Below, piece by piece: positions 1-6,247 of a stretch of 11,530 nucleotides of DNA. The notes below the pieces were generated by a model that worked only from the letters and a program-made list of their open reading frames with translations, was not told the DNA's origin and ran no database searches. The position numbers were made by a program, and so were the translations under genes. Each line of letters opens with the position of its first letter. The stretch's first letter is position 1. Source of the DNA: Candidatus Bathyarchaeota archaeon (GTDB taxonomy: Archaea > Thermoproteota > Bathyarchaeia > 40CM-2-53-6 > FEN-987); contig PMBQ01000064.1 of NCBI GenBank assembly GCA_003152955.1, forward strand, positions 14,550 through 26,079. The letters run 5' to 3'.

Positions 1-294
1 TTTCATCGGTCCTCCCGGAAATGATACGTATGCCTGAAGGTTGACGTTGAACCAAAACCGCACAACTGTTCGACCTGAGTTTCGATTTCTTAAAGCCAGC
101 TATATGGCATCTGTTCCCATTCACTCCGGCGTTGGTGGGAAGAGTGAATTGGAGGGCTGTCCGCGGAATGAACCAATATGGACTCGAGGATTCCGATGCA
201 CCTCAGGCGCAGTCATAGACAAAAATGGCTTGAACGAAGCCGCGTCGTGTCGCTGCAATTATGGGCATAGAATCGTAAGGTGCATCACTCCGGC
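1..294. other. Intergenic sequence with no supported gene
   Basis: This stretch lies downstream of the minus-strand methyltransferase gene. A 93-codon plus-strand frame starting near 41 crosses it, but it has no ribosome binding site, and its product (mixed Cys, Arg and Asn without recognisable blocks) does not look like a folded protein. I see no clear hairpin terminator and no copy of the attC-like repeat found farther right. Confidence 0.5.
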
Positions 295-1071
295 TCACTG
301 TCTGTTGCCCACGACCAAATAACCTAAGCCATTGCACACTTCTGTTATTTGTGGATTCAAAAGCCCTTGGGGAATTGGCAAACGTTGCTTGAGGTATCCG
401 GGATTCATTCTAATGAGAACCCTCTTCTTCCATCCATCGGGGAAAGAACTCGAAAAACCCTCATCACCCCAGGATACGATTCCGCCCTTGCGAACGACTC
501 GAACGAATTCCTTTAGTGCTCTTTCTGGCTCACCAAAAAGATTCACTCCGCCGAAGTGAAAAAGGGCTTCAAAGCTCTCATCGGCGAAAGGCAGATTGGA
601 TCCATTTGCCTGCAGCAATGCAATATTGAGATGACGATTCCGTTTCTGACATTGAGTGAGCATCCCCATAGATAGGTCAATCGCAGCGTACTCTGCATCA
701 TTTCCCACAGACGCTCGAATGTCAGATTGATACACCCCGGGGCCAGGAGATACCTCGAGGATTCTCATTCCCCTGCGGAGTCCCAGGATCTCAATGATAC
801 ACGTTCGTTCCTGACGCATATTCACTCCCGCGAGTATGCCGCCCAACACTCTCTCGTTGAAGTCATAGAATGGAGCGAACCAATCGTAGAATCGTTGCCA
901 TCTCGCGTCATCGCCAACCGCAGCTGGAGGATAGACCAGGCGCGGAATTCCATCGAGAATTGGATAGGATTTTCCATCCGGCCGAAGAAGCGCACTTCCT
1001 TGCATCACCAAACGTTCGCCGGTTTGCGGACATCTGATTAGCTCAAGTAACCAGGAGGGCAAAGGTATCAT
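295..1071 (-). CDS. Trm112-like domain / class I SAM-dependent methyltransferase fusion
   Basis: Predicted 258-residue cytosolic methyltransferase; the substrate is unknown. Residues 8-46 resemble a Trm112/YcaR-type domain, with LIRCPQTGERL and the typical ending YPILDGIPRL. Only one Cys remains where zinc-binding relatives have CxxC, so metal binding is doubtful. The catalytic domain follows: motif I ILEVSPGPG at 104-112 (SAM-binding glycine loop), an acidic turn in AAIDLSMGML at 129-138, NLPFADESFEAL near 159-170, and EFVRVVRKGGIV at 188-199, the usual post-motif helix and strand. This order is that of the UbiE/COQ5-like Methyltransf_11 families, and about 260 residues is normal for the fusion. 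The ATG at 1071 has GGGAG four bases upstream. It is the last minus-strand gene before the window edge. The fold is confident; the substrate cannot be read from the sequence. Confidence 0.88.
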   Translation of the reverse strand: MIPLPSWLLELIRCPQTGERLVMQGSALLRPDGKSYPILDGIPRLVYPPAAVGDDARWQRFYDWFAPFYDFNERVLGGILAGVNMRQERTCIIEILGLRRGMRILEVSPGPGVYQSDIRASVGNDAEYAAIDLSMGMLTQCQKRNRHLNIALLQANGSNLPFADESFEALFHFGGVNLFGEPERALKEFVRVVRKGGIVSWGDEGFSSSFPDGWKKRVLIRMNPGYLKQRLPIPQGLLNPQITEVCNGLGYLVVGNRQ

Positions 1072-1215
1072 ATGACTCCCAAGCAGAGATCACAGTTTGA
1101 GCAGGAAAACCCAGTACGCTTCTGGATCCCCGCTGCAGATGATCGAATGCACTCTGATGATTATCTCTTACCTCCTAAGCAGTCTACCCCGCACGGAATA
1201 CAGATTGGCTAGGTC

Positions 1216-1269
1216 GCGCATAACGTCTTGCCGCACCACGCAGCGCCGGTTTGTAATTGTGTTATGCGC
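1216..1269 (-). repeat. attC-like recombination site (candidate), copy 1
   Basis: GCGCATAAC at 1216-1224 is the exact inverted complement of GTTATGCGC at 1261-1269, enclosing 36 bp. Read on the minus strand, the outer boxes end in AAC and begin with GTT, as in integron attC R'' and R' boxes, although GTTATGC departs from the GTTRRRY consensus at one position. The interior can form a GC-rich hairpin (CCG...CGG) with an unpaired G, a typical attC trait. The site starts 28 bp beyond the stop of the gene ending at 1297, where a cassette attC belongs. Positions 1216-1249 match 1924-1957 at 32 of 34 bases. Inner L boxes are not clearly complementary, so this could be another dispersed palindrome. 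Confidence 0.55.
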
Positions 1270-1296
1270 CGTGCAGGCATTCAGTCGAAAGAAGTG

Positions 1297-1848
1297 CTAC
1301 TTCTTCGGACGCGACTGTTTTGGCGGCGGTGGCATAAGCGCTGCCATCACTTGTTCGGGATTGACCCATGATTCGTGACTCTGAATAATTGTCCATTTGC
1401 CGCCCCGGCGTTGCACGATACCGGACCAGGCACCTTGTCCTTTGTACTCAGGAAGGCCCTTCGGTTTAAGACTGAAATGATAAGGCATGGTGATGGCGAC
1501 CGCGTCTGTTCCGAGAACCGTTGTATTCCATGCGTCTGGGGTGTTGTGCTGGGATTCCATCATTTCCATTATGGGCTGCATCTGCGCGTATGCTCTTTTC
1601 ATAGAGTCAAGCGACGGGTACAAAGAGCCATTCTCGACGCACCGAACATCAGCGTCAGTGGAATACCCGTTGAAATAGGCTCCGAACTCCAACTTGTCAG
1701 CGTACGAGAGCATCAACTGTACCACCGCCTTCGCAGAGTCAGCTATAGCCGATTTCTGAGCCTCGCTGAGAGTTGTTGGCTGTGGCTGACAGGAAAATGC
1801 AACCACCGCAACGATGACAAGTATCAGACCGAAGAGAGAAGCTTTCAT
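1297..1848 (-). CDS. Putative lipoprotein with NTF2-like (SnoaL/DUF4440-type) fold
   Basis: A 183-residue exported protein. Residues 1-20 form a short basic start, a hydrophobic helix and VAFSC, a slightly atypical lipobox with Cys20 as the probable lipidated residue, so the protein is likely membrane-anchored outside the cytoplasm. The body resembles the nuclear transport factor 2 superfamily: a helical start (residues 28-50), FGAYFNGYSTDADVRCVENG at 55-74, a strand-rich middle, and the closing GGKWTIIQSHESW at 149-161, typical of DUF4440/SnoaL-like proteins. Those proteins bind small ligands or act as enzymes; no catalytic set is evident here. The tail is Pro/Lys-rich (PPPPKQSRPKK). The start is firm: TGGAGG lies five bases before the ATG. 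It is the only gene between the two attC-like sites, so it may be a single-gene cassette. Confidence 0.82.
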   Translation of the reverse strand: MKASLFGLILVIVAVVAFSCQPQPTTLSEAQKSAIADSAKAVVQLMLSYADKLEFGAYFNGYSTDADVRCVENGSLYPSLDSMKRAYAQMQPIMEMMESQHNTPDAWNTTVLGTDAVAITMPYHFSLKPKGLPEYKGQGAWSGIVQRRGGKWTIIQSHESWVNPEQVMAALMPPPPKQSRPKK

Positions 1849-1923
1849 GACGGCCTCCAGAGGTAAGTGAGAGATTGTGAATTGTGTATAAGGTCAATTC
1901 GCCAGCACAGCTCAGGTTGTGTG

Positions 1924-1957
1924 GCGCATAACGTCTCGCCGCACCACGCAGCACCGG
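1924..1957 (-). repeat. attC-like site (candidate), copy 2, partial
   Basis: This 34-bp block repeats 1216-1249 with only two differences and carries the same minus-strand end, GTTATGCGC preceded by GAGAC. The second arm is degenerate: near 1970 the minus strand reads GCAATAAG where copy 1 has GCATAAC. It lies about 120 bp beyond the stop of the gene ending at 2079 and 76 bp upstream of the start at 1848, so the repeats bracket one gene in the same relative orientation, as attC sites do in a cassette array. Confidence 0.5.
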
Positions 1958-1971
1958 ACCTCATCTTATTG

Positions 1972-1988
1972 CACTCATTGCATGAGTG
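1972..1988. other. Perfect short hairpin beside the attC-like copy 2
   Basis: CACTCAT and ATGAGTG form a perfect 7-bp stem with a 3-base TGC loop. No T-tract follows on either strand, so it is not a standard terminator. It may be part of an extended attC stem or a chance palindrome. Confidence 0.35.
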
Positions 1989-2078
1989 TGTGCAGGAACG
2001 AGTACATGCTGGTCATCTCCCCAATCCTATATCAATGAAACCCTCAAATCAACCGACTGTTCGGTCATTCTTTGATGG

Positions 2079-2780
2079 CTATACCGTTATCCTGATGCTT
2101 CGGAAGGTCTTGTTGAGACACCTTTTCCATGCTCGCAGGACCTCATACTCCCTTTTGTCGACGCCCATCACCCTGATGACTTCCGACCTGTAGTACCACG
2201 GTAGAAGGAGCAAACATGTTAGGAACAGTATGCACGGGATTACGAAAGCAAACGTATGTGTCCAATTCATCCGAGTTCCGAACACAATCGATACGGGTTC
2301 TACAGCATTGTAGAATATATAAAGGAGAACGGCTTGAACGGACATGAATAGGACATAGAAAGCGAATAGGAAGTCGGGCATCCACTTGAATAGTGCCTTT
2401 TCCTTAAACGATTCTTTTGGATCGTATTTGTAAGGGAATACCTTACCATCACCTAACACTCCAGCTGCTTCTCTGATCCTCGCGTTCACATACTGATCTC
2501 GTCGGAAATTGTTTGCAATAATAACGATCGTCCATGTTCCCGCAGAAATGAGTAGTGATGCGATCACTTGGACGTAACAGAATTCAGTCAGACCAACCGG
2601 GAACTCCCTGGAGTGATGGAAATAGTATTGATAGGCGTACGCGTATCCAACCAATGGGATTGCCAGAAATGCCAGGATTCGGAGGAAAGACTGCTCTCGG
2701 CTGCGCTGGTTCTCAGCGAACTGAGTGTGGAAGCCAAGCATTAGCTCTCGGGCCAGCGTCGACTTATCCTGTTCTTCCAT
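2079..2780 (-). CDS. Four-helix integral membrane protein of unknown function
   Basis: A 233-residue protein I cannot assign to a named family. A charged, probably amphipathic N-terminus (1-30) precedes four likely membrane helices at about 32-52, 67-89, 135-158 and 174-196. A basic cytoplasmic loop lies between helices 2 and 3 (NFRRDQYVNARIREAAGVLG and onward), and the C-terminus is basic (VMGVDKREYEVLRAWKRCLN). The helices occur as two close pairs, with both ends and the central loop probably cytosolic. No catalytic or transporter motif is visible. The start at 2780 is supported by AGAGGGG nine bases upstream. The gap to the next upstream gene (2857) is only 76 bp, so the two may be co-transcribed. 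A non-coding stretch with the attC-like repeat follows the gene. Confidence 0.75.
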   Translation of the reverse strand: MEEQDKSTLARELMLGFHTQFAENQRSREQSFLRILAFLAIPLVGYAYAYQYYFHHSREFPVGLTEFCYVQVIASLLISAGTWTIVIIANNFRRDQYVNARIREAAGVLGDGKVFPYKYDPKESFKEKALFKWMPDFLFAFYVLFMSVQAVLLYIFYNAVEPVSIVFGTRMNWTHTFAFVIPCILFLTCLLLLPWYYRSEVIRVMGVDKREYEVLRAWKRCLNKTFRSIRITV

Positions 2781-2856
2781 TTCTGAATACCCCTCTGGAT
2801 GCTTTACAATGACGACAATTCATCAGAACATTCACGGTACTCTTCCGGCCGGGGTC

Positions 2857-3423
2857 TTAGCGTGCATGCATAGTTGGTACGATCTGTCTCACTTCTTCAT
2901 CAATGGAGACACTACGTCTAGTCATGTCATCTGAGGCGGCAATCGCCTTAATAGTTGCGAAGGAGATATTTATCGTCTTATCTCCAACGAGGAGTTTGAC
3001 CGAGTAATTGTGGTGCTCTGGCTCATTGTATGAAACCGTTCTGATACTGGTAGATGGGTGCATTCTTGTCTCACCCTCCAAGAGAAGGAAAAGGGCTTCC
3101 GCCAGTTTGTATGCTTCACCGCCATCAGGAGAGAAGTGGTTATACCAGTTTCTGCTTATGTAGGTTAGTTTGTTGTGCTCGAAAACAACACTCCCATATG
3201 TTGGATTACCAGATGATCCCGTTACGTGACAGATCTCTGGTTCGGAAGACGTAGAATCCCAAGCGCTCACGATTTTAAAATCCTTCAACTTCTCCCACAC
3301 GACCTTCTTGGACATTCCTAGACGCAACGTGACATTACCGATCTGCAGTTCCTTTGATTGAGCTGCTACTTGCCACGGTATCGTAAAAGTTACTAGAAGA
3401 AGAAGTTGCGTTCTGATCTTCAT
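2857..3423 (-). CDS. Secreted/periplasmic protein with SmpA/OmlA-like N-terminal motif
   Basis: A 188-residue exported protein. MKIRTQLLLLVTFTIPWQVA is a good Sec signal peptide, with cleavage likely around VAA|QS (after residue 21) and no lipobox Cys. The mature start, with IGNVTLRLGMSKKVVWEKLK near 28-47, resembles the BamE/SmpA/OmlA-type phrase in which a GMs-x-x-eV turn opens a small alpha/beta domain. The rest (strands around YGSVVFEHNKLTYISRNW, then a helix KLAEALFLLL) is compatible with such a fold, but I do not recognise a family. An in-frame TTG lies two codons upstream at 3429, but AAGGAG sits seven bases before the ATG at 3423, so I choose 3423. The similarity is weak; a generic exported protein is the safe description. 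Confidence 0.77.
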   Translation of the reverse strand: MKIRTQLLLLVTFTIPWQVAAQSKELQIGNVTLRLGMSKKVVWEKLKDFKIVSAWDSTSSEPEICHVTGSSGNPTYGSVVFEHNKLTYISRNWYNHFSPDGGEAYKLAEALFLLLEGETRMHPSTSIRTVSYNEPEHHNYSVKLLVGDKTINISFATIKAIAASDDMTRRSVSIDEEVRQIVPTMHAR

Positions 3424-3429
3424 GATCAA

Positions 3430-3685
3430 ACTCCTTAGTCGACTGCAGAGACGATGAGCACAATCTTGACATCTTACTGAAACGGATTAGCCCATCCCTC
3501 ATCAGAGAAATGGGCCATGCCTAAAGCCTCGAAGTCGGCACAATTGCTGTAGCGGTAAGATAGGCGGCGGATTGGCGAATGTCAAACAGGCGTGAAAGAG
3601 AGCGCGGAAGAATCATGCACTTCGCCGCACTGGCATAGCCGTCTGGACATTACCACTGCCAGAGGCAGTAAGTGTCGCCTTCGTA
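3430..3685. other. Intergenic gap with a degenerate attC-like fragment and a small hairpin
   Basis: No gene is supported here. On the minus strand, around 3613-3632, GTGCGGCGA is followed by AGTGCATG, resembling the right end of the two attC-like repeats (GTGCGGCGAGACGTTATG) at the equivalent place, 50-75 bp beyond the stop at 3686. The match is short and may be chance. ACTGCC (3655-3660) and GGCAGT (3664-3669) form a 6-bp stem with a 3-base loop but no T-tract. Confidence 0.3.
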
Positions 3686-3940
3686 CTAGATTGACACCGT
3701 AACATCTTCGTGGTCATTTGTCCCGACACCGACTTCAATCTGCTTGTCCCCGTTGACGTAGACCTCCACCGTTCCTACTGGAACATCATCGAATTCCGAA
3801 ACCCCGTCGTCATTAGTGTATTCTTCAGTGTGTGAGTCGGCGAGTCCAAGAAGATGACTGCCGACAAAGTTGCAATAAACCCGTTTGCCGCTTATTGGGT
3901 TATCATTTGAGTCTAAAACGTGGACTGTCAAGGAACCCAT
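3686..3940 (-). CDS. Small protein with carboxypeptidase-regulatory/CNA-B-like beta-sandwich domain
   Basis: An 84-residue protein consisting of one Ig-like beta-sandwich repeat. The signature order is visible: GSLTVHVLDSNDNPISGKRV at the start (V-x-V-x-D-x-x-x-x-P-x-x-G-x-x-V), then the turn YTNDDGVSEFDDVPVG around 61-76, then EVYVNG and a final strand ending in VTVSI. This is the pattern of carboxypeptidase regulatory-like and CNA-B-like domains, which are usually modules of large surface proteins; here one stands alone. No signal peptide is visible, so it may stay in the cytosol. The start is good: AAGGGAG lies about six bases before the ATG. Its role is unknown. Confidence 0.8.
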   Translation of the reverse strand: MGSLTVHVLDSNDNPISGKRVYCNFVGSHLLGLADSHTEEYTNDDGVSEFDDVPVGTVEVYVNGDKQIEVGVGTNDHEDVTVSI

Positions 3941-4003
3941 GTTTCTTCTCCCTTTTGTGGAAAGTAGTAATACGTACTCTCTTAGACAGCTGCCACAAAA
4001 GAT

Positions 4004-4216
4004 TCAGGCAACTACGCATGGCCGCGCACCGTGGTCTGAAACATAGCACTTGGCTTTAGCGAAATCGGGTGCCGAAGGGATAATGATCCCGCCGAATAGA
4101 GGGAGTTTACTTTTGCCGCCCTTGTACCTGTTTGTACTCGTGGAGCCATACAAGTCGGAGACATTCCCGGGAAAGAAAATCGGTTCCCATGATCCTCTGA
4201 GACAGCCACCTGGCAT
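4004..4216 (-). CDS. Possible small hypothetical protein (weak)
   Basis: A 70-codon minus-strand frame that may be a gene or a remnant. It is Gly/Pro-rich with four Cys (for instance GSWEPIFFPGNVSDLYGS and DFAKAKCYVSDHGARPC) and matches nothing I know. The frame is closed upstream by a TAA shortly before the ATG, and no Shine-Dalgarno site precedes the start. It would end 63 bp upstream of the Ig-like gene on the same strand. The overlapping frame at 4012-4257 is equally unsupported. Confidence 0.2.
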   Translation of the reverse strand: MPGGCLRGSWEPIFFPGNVSDLYGSTSTNRYKGGKSKLPLFGGIIIPSAPDFAKAKCYVSDHGARPCVVA

Positions 4217-4510
4217 AGGATCACCCGATTAATAATTACGCGGACTCCAAGAAACAATTTTCTGCTGACCGGGCGTGAGCTTTTGGGGCGCTCTTCTTCT
4301 ACAGTTATCTATCCGGGAGACTTACAAATCGGATGCGTGTTGGAGAGAGAATTTGATGGGGTTAATATTCCGTACGGACGCATTGAGGAAGGGAAAGTGA
4401 GAAGACTCTTGATCCAATTATCAGCTTTGCGACAACATTTCAAGGCCCCAGGACTGAAGCCCCTAATAGTCCCATTCCAAAAACCCAGAAAAAATTCCAG
4501 AAACCCGCTT
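4217..4510. other. Gene-poor stretch
   Basis: About 300 bp without a credible gene. Plus-strand (4283-4570) and minus-strand (4309-4539) frames overlap fully, neither has a ribosome binding site, and neither product shows a recognisable domain. It may hold decayed coding sequence. Confidence 0.4.
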
Positions 4511-4650
4511 TCTACCAGGCTTGGGCCCTTTCGCTCCACCGGTGTAGATCCAAGCAGAAGCTACTCCTGAAACTGCTGTATGCGGAAGTTTGGTTGAGGC
4601 TCTTTGGGTAAAGAAACGGCCACCCTCGGCCGTTCCAATCCTACGCCAGA
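4511..4650 (-). repeat. Dispersed 3'-flank repeat with hairpin, copy A
   Basis: About 140 bp that aligns with 6661-6800 in the same orientation. Shared blocks include TACCAGG, GCTCCACCGG, a CGGAAGTTwGGTTGAGGCTC-like core near 4582-4602, and the hairpin AAACGGCCACC-TCGGCCGTTCC. Read on the minus strand, it follows the stop of a gene remnant (4641). The two copies are clearly diverged, so the duplication is old. The conserved reading SLNxTSAY after the hairpin occurs in both copies, but here its start codon is AAG instead of ATG. Confidence 0.6.
4614..4635 (-). terminator. Hairpin terminator after remnant A
   Basis: AACGGCC and GGCCGTT pair as a 7-bp stem closing a loop of about 8 bases. On the minus strand the stem is followed by TTTCTTT, as in an intrinsic terminator. 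It lies 5 bp beyond the stop at 4641. Closely related hairpins occur at 6774-6786 and 11480-11502. Confidence 0.6.
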
Positions 4651-4757
4651 TACTGCATCGCTTTATTCCGCACAACCTGCTTCAGCTTCCGGAACCAGCG
4701 GTTGGTTAGCTCAACCCGATACCATATTTCAGCCACCGTGGATGTAAAGCGATTGAC
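4641..4757 (-). pseudogene. Remnant A: 3' end of sigma-factor-like gene family
   Basis: 38 codons open upstream to a TAG, with no start. The product ends in NRWFRKLKQVVRNKAMQYLA, paralogous to the end of the remnant at 6793 (QFRKLRQVVREKAIEHLA) and to the fragment at the right window edge (AIEYLA). TSTVAEIWYRVELTNRWF would be the helix-turn-helix part. The terminator-like hairpin follows immediately. Only the last third of the gene survives, the remainder having been lost or replaced by unrelated sequence. Confidence 0.6.
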
Positions 4758-4859
4758 CTATCATACCAAGAAACTGTCACGCCCCAGGTTCATCCCGAGG
4801 AGCTAACTACATTACCAGTCTTTTCGAGTATTGCTTTCTTCCCTATTGTTGGTTGATTT

Positions 4860-4868
4860 TGGTACAAT
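4860..4868 (+). promoter_or_regulatory. Extended -10 promoter candidate (TGGTACAAT)
   Basis: TGGTACAAT is an extended -10 (TGn plus TACAAT, one mismatch to TATAAT). No good -35 box lies at the usual distance, as expected for extended -10 promoters. Transcription would start near 4875, giving a leader of about 30 bases before the ATG at 4907. This also argues against the farther upstream starts at 4853 and 4877. Confidence 0.45.
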
Positions 4869-4906
4869 CAACTGTAATGGACAAAAGAGAAAGGGCAGGG
4901 ACTTCA

Positions 4907-5764
4907 ATGGAATCAACAATTCAACCAGTGTCAACCTCCAGCACTCAGCATGGGCTTGAGGGGCATTCTGTGAAGAGTGAGGGGTATTCGTCGGGTGTGG
5001 CCTGGCCTGCGGTGATGGCAGGAGCATTTGTGATTGCCGCGCTGTCGCTTATTCTCCTTGCATTAGGCACCGGGCTTGGCTTGTCCTCGGTTTCCCCCTG
5101 GGCGGGGGTGGGCCTATCATCGTCTAAAATTGGTATGGCAGCCATCGTATGGATGATAGTTATGCAAATCCTCAGCTCATCGATGGGTGGCTATCTCGCA
5201 GGGCGTTTGCGCACGAAATGGAGCCATATTCACACGGATGAGGTGTATTTTCGGGACACGGCGCACGGATTTCTGGCGTGGGCTGTAGCCCTTGTTGCCA
5301 CAGCAACTTTCTTGACGACCGCTGCTACTTATATGGTGGGAGGAGCGGCATCAGCTGCGGCAGGGGATGCCGGCAATAAAGCAGGTTTGGCGGCCGGTCC
5401 CAATGAGTATCTTGTAGATTCCTTGTTCCGTTCAGAAAATGTCAGAGCAGACTCAGATCCTGCATCGTTGAACCGCGAGGCCGCAGGCATCTTTGCGAGA
5501 TCCCTTGTTCAGGAAAATCTCTCGTCAGCCGACAAGAACTATCTCGCCCAGCTCGTTGCTGCAAGAACGGGACTCGGCCAACCTGAGGCTCTGAAACGAG
5601 TGTCTGACGCTTTTGCGAGTGCGCAGCGAGCTGTTAACATTGCCCGGGAGGCAACATCACGTGCCTTGGTGTGGATATTCCTTGCCCTCCTAATAGGGGC
5701 GTTTTGCGCAAGTTACGCAGCTACCATAGGGGGCAGGCAAAGAGATCATGTCGTTGCTATTTAG
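4907..5764 (+). CDS. Four-helix conserved membrane protein (PhnA-like/YrzE-type hypothetical family)
   Basis: A 285-residue inner-membrane protein of unknown biochemical function. After a Ser/Thr-rich cytosolic leader come helix 1 (about 33-60, WPAVMAGAFVIAALSLILLA), helix 2 (75-97, ending in the conserved-looking GGYLAGRLR), helix 3 (120-147, beginning HGFLAWAVALV) and, after a 100-residue mostly helical soluble region, helix 4 (253-275). Small Gly/Ala pairs in helices 1-3 and the GGYLAGR turn match a widespread set of bacterial proteins often labelled PhnA-like; I recall that family from memory only. The chosen ATG has AGGG six bases upstream; alternatives are ATG 4877 and ATT 4853. It is on the plus strand with its own promoter-like element, and is followed by a tiny membrane protein and a terminator, so it looks like resident chromosomal sequence amid inserted minus-strand genes. 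Confidence 0.8.
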   Translation: MESTIQPVSTSSTQHGLEGHSVKSEGYSSGVAWPAVMAGAFVIAALSLILLALGTGLGLSSVSPWAGVGLSSSKIGMAAIVWMIVMQILSSSMGGYLAGRLRTKWSHIHTDEVYFRDTAHGFLAWAVALVATATFLTTAATYMVGGAASAAAGDAGNKAGLAAGPNEYLVDSLFRSENVRADSDPASLNREAAGIFARSLVQENLSSADKNYLAQLVAARTGLGQPEALKRVSDAFASAQRAVNIAREATSRALVWIFLALLIGAFCASYAATIGGRQRDHVVAI

Positions 5765-5815
5765 CCCCGTCCGAAAGTCCGATGGTTCCGATCTCAACAA
5801 CAATGGAGGTTCGCA

Positions 5816-5896
5816 ATGCGATCTATTTTGCTCCTGCTTCTGGGCGTGCCTATATCTATCGTTCTCTTGCTTGCCGTTTTACTGAAAGGGTGTTAA
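5816..5896 (+). CDS. 26-residue hydrophobic single-helix mini-protein
   Basis: The product MRSILLLLLGVPISIVLLLA ends VLLKGC: one positive residue, an almost uninterrupted membrane helix with a Gly-Val-Pro kink, then Lys-Gly-Cys. GGAGG lies seven bases before the ATG, and the stop is directly followed by a strong intrinsic terminator, so the whole transcription unit is intact. Small one-helix proteins of this MR-x-x-L-L-x-x-x-G-x-P type occur widely in proteobacteria as hypothetical genes, as far as I recall, with no established role. It lies 51 bp after the four-helix membrane protein and is probably co-transcribed, so it could be a partner or regulator of it. It is too short for most gene callers. 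Confidence 0.72.
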   Translation: MRSILLLLLGVPISIVLLLAVLLKGC

Positions 5897-5900
5897 TAAG

Positions 5901-5940
5901 AATCCCCTTTCAACAGATTTATTGAAAGGGGATTTCTTTA
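5901..5940 (+). terminator. Strong intrinsic terminator
   Basis: AATCCCCTTTCAA (5901-5913) and TTGAAAGGGGATT (5922-5934) form a perfect 13-bp stem with an 8-base loop, followed by TCTTTA. It closes the plus-strand unit 4907-5896. With A/T on both sides it may work in both directions. Confidence 0.85.
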
Positions 5941-6080
5941 TCATATTCAGATTTCCAAGGTGAGTACCTGTTTGAAGGCCATAGCGCGTGCTTCCCTTTT
6001 CGAGGTTGCGAAACTGGCATGATCGCTCCAGAGGGAAGCAAACTACGGCTCATGGTGGATGGAAATCAACTCTCTTGGGG

Positions 6081-6247
6081 GTGGGGAATGAACTGACCCT
6101 GAAACTGGCCAATCATCTGACCCCAGGACTGGGGAATGACCTGACCCCGGAAGTGGGGAATGAAGTGGCCCCGAGACTGGGGAATCAGGTGACCCTGAAA
6201 CTGGGGAATGAAGTGGCCCTACGGCCTTCTATACTGGGGAATATACG
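6081..6247. repeat. 24-bp tandem repeat (six units plus partial)
   Basis: Six adjacent 24-base units start at 6081, 6105, 6129, 6153, 6177 and 6201. The consensus begins CTGGGGAATGA and ends TGACCCCGAAA, with changes spread over the units; a seventh partial start (CTGGGGAATA) lies at 6234. There are no unique spacers. Because 24 is a multiple of three, the plus frame running from 5988 to 6473 reads an eight-residue repeat like LGNEVTPK. That frame has only a GTG start and no ribosome binding site. The last units overlap the 3' end of the minus-strand gene at 6219. Confidence 0.9.

Noticed and set aside
4283..4570. 95-codon plus-strand ORF
   Set aside because: No ribosome binding site, no recognisable domain, and its right end runs through the dispersed repeat.
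4463..4675. 70-codon minus-strand ORF with the phrase TGGAKGPKPGRKR
   Set aside because: It passes through the terminator-like hairpin and begins inside the sigma-like remnant in another frame; copy B aligns in DNA but keeps this reading only briefly.
5671..5925. 84-codon plus-strand frame overlapping the end of the membrane protein gene
   Set aside because: It is an out-of-frame shadow of the membrane protein gene and of the 26-residue mini-protein.
6081..6247. Possible CRISPR array in the 24-bp repeats
   Set aside because: The units are directly adjacent with no unique spacers, and no cas-like gene is nearby; it is a tandem minisatellite.
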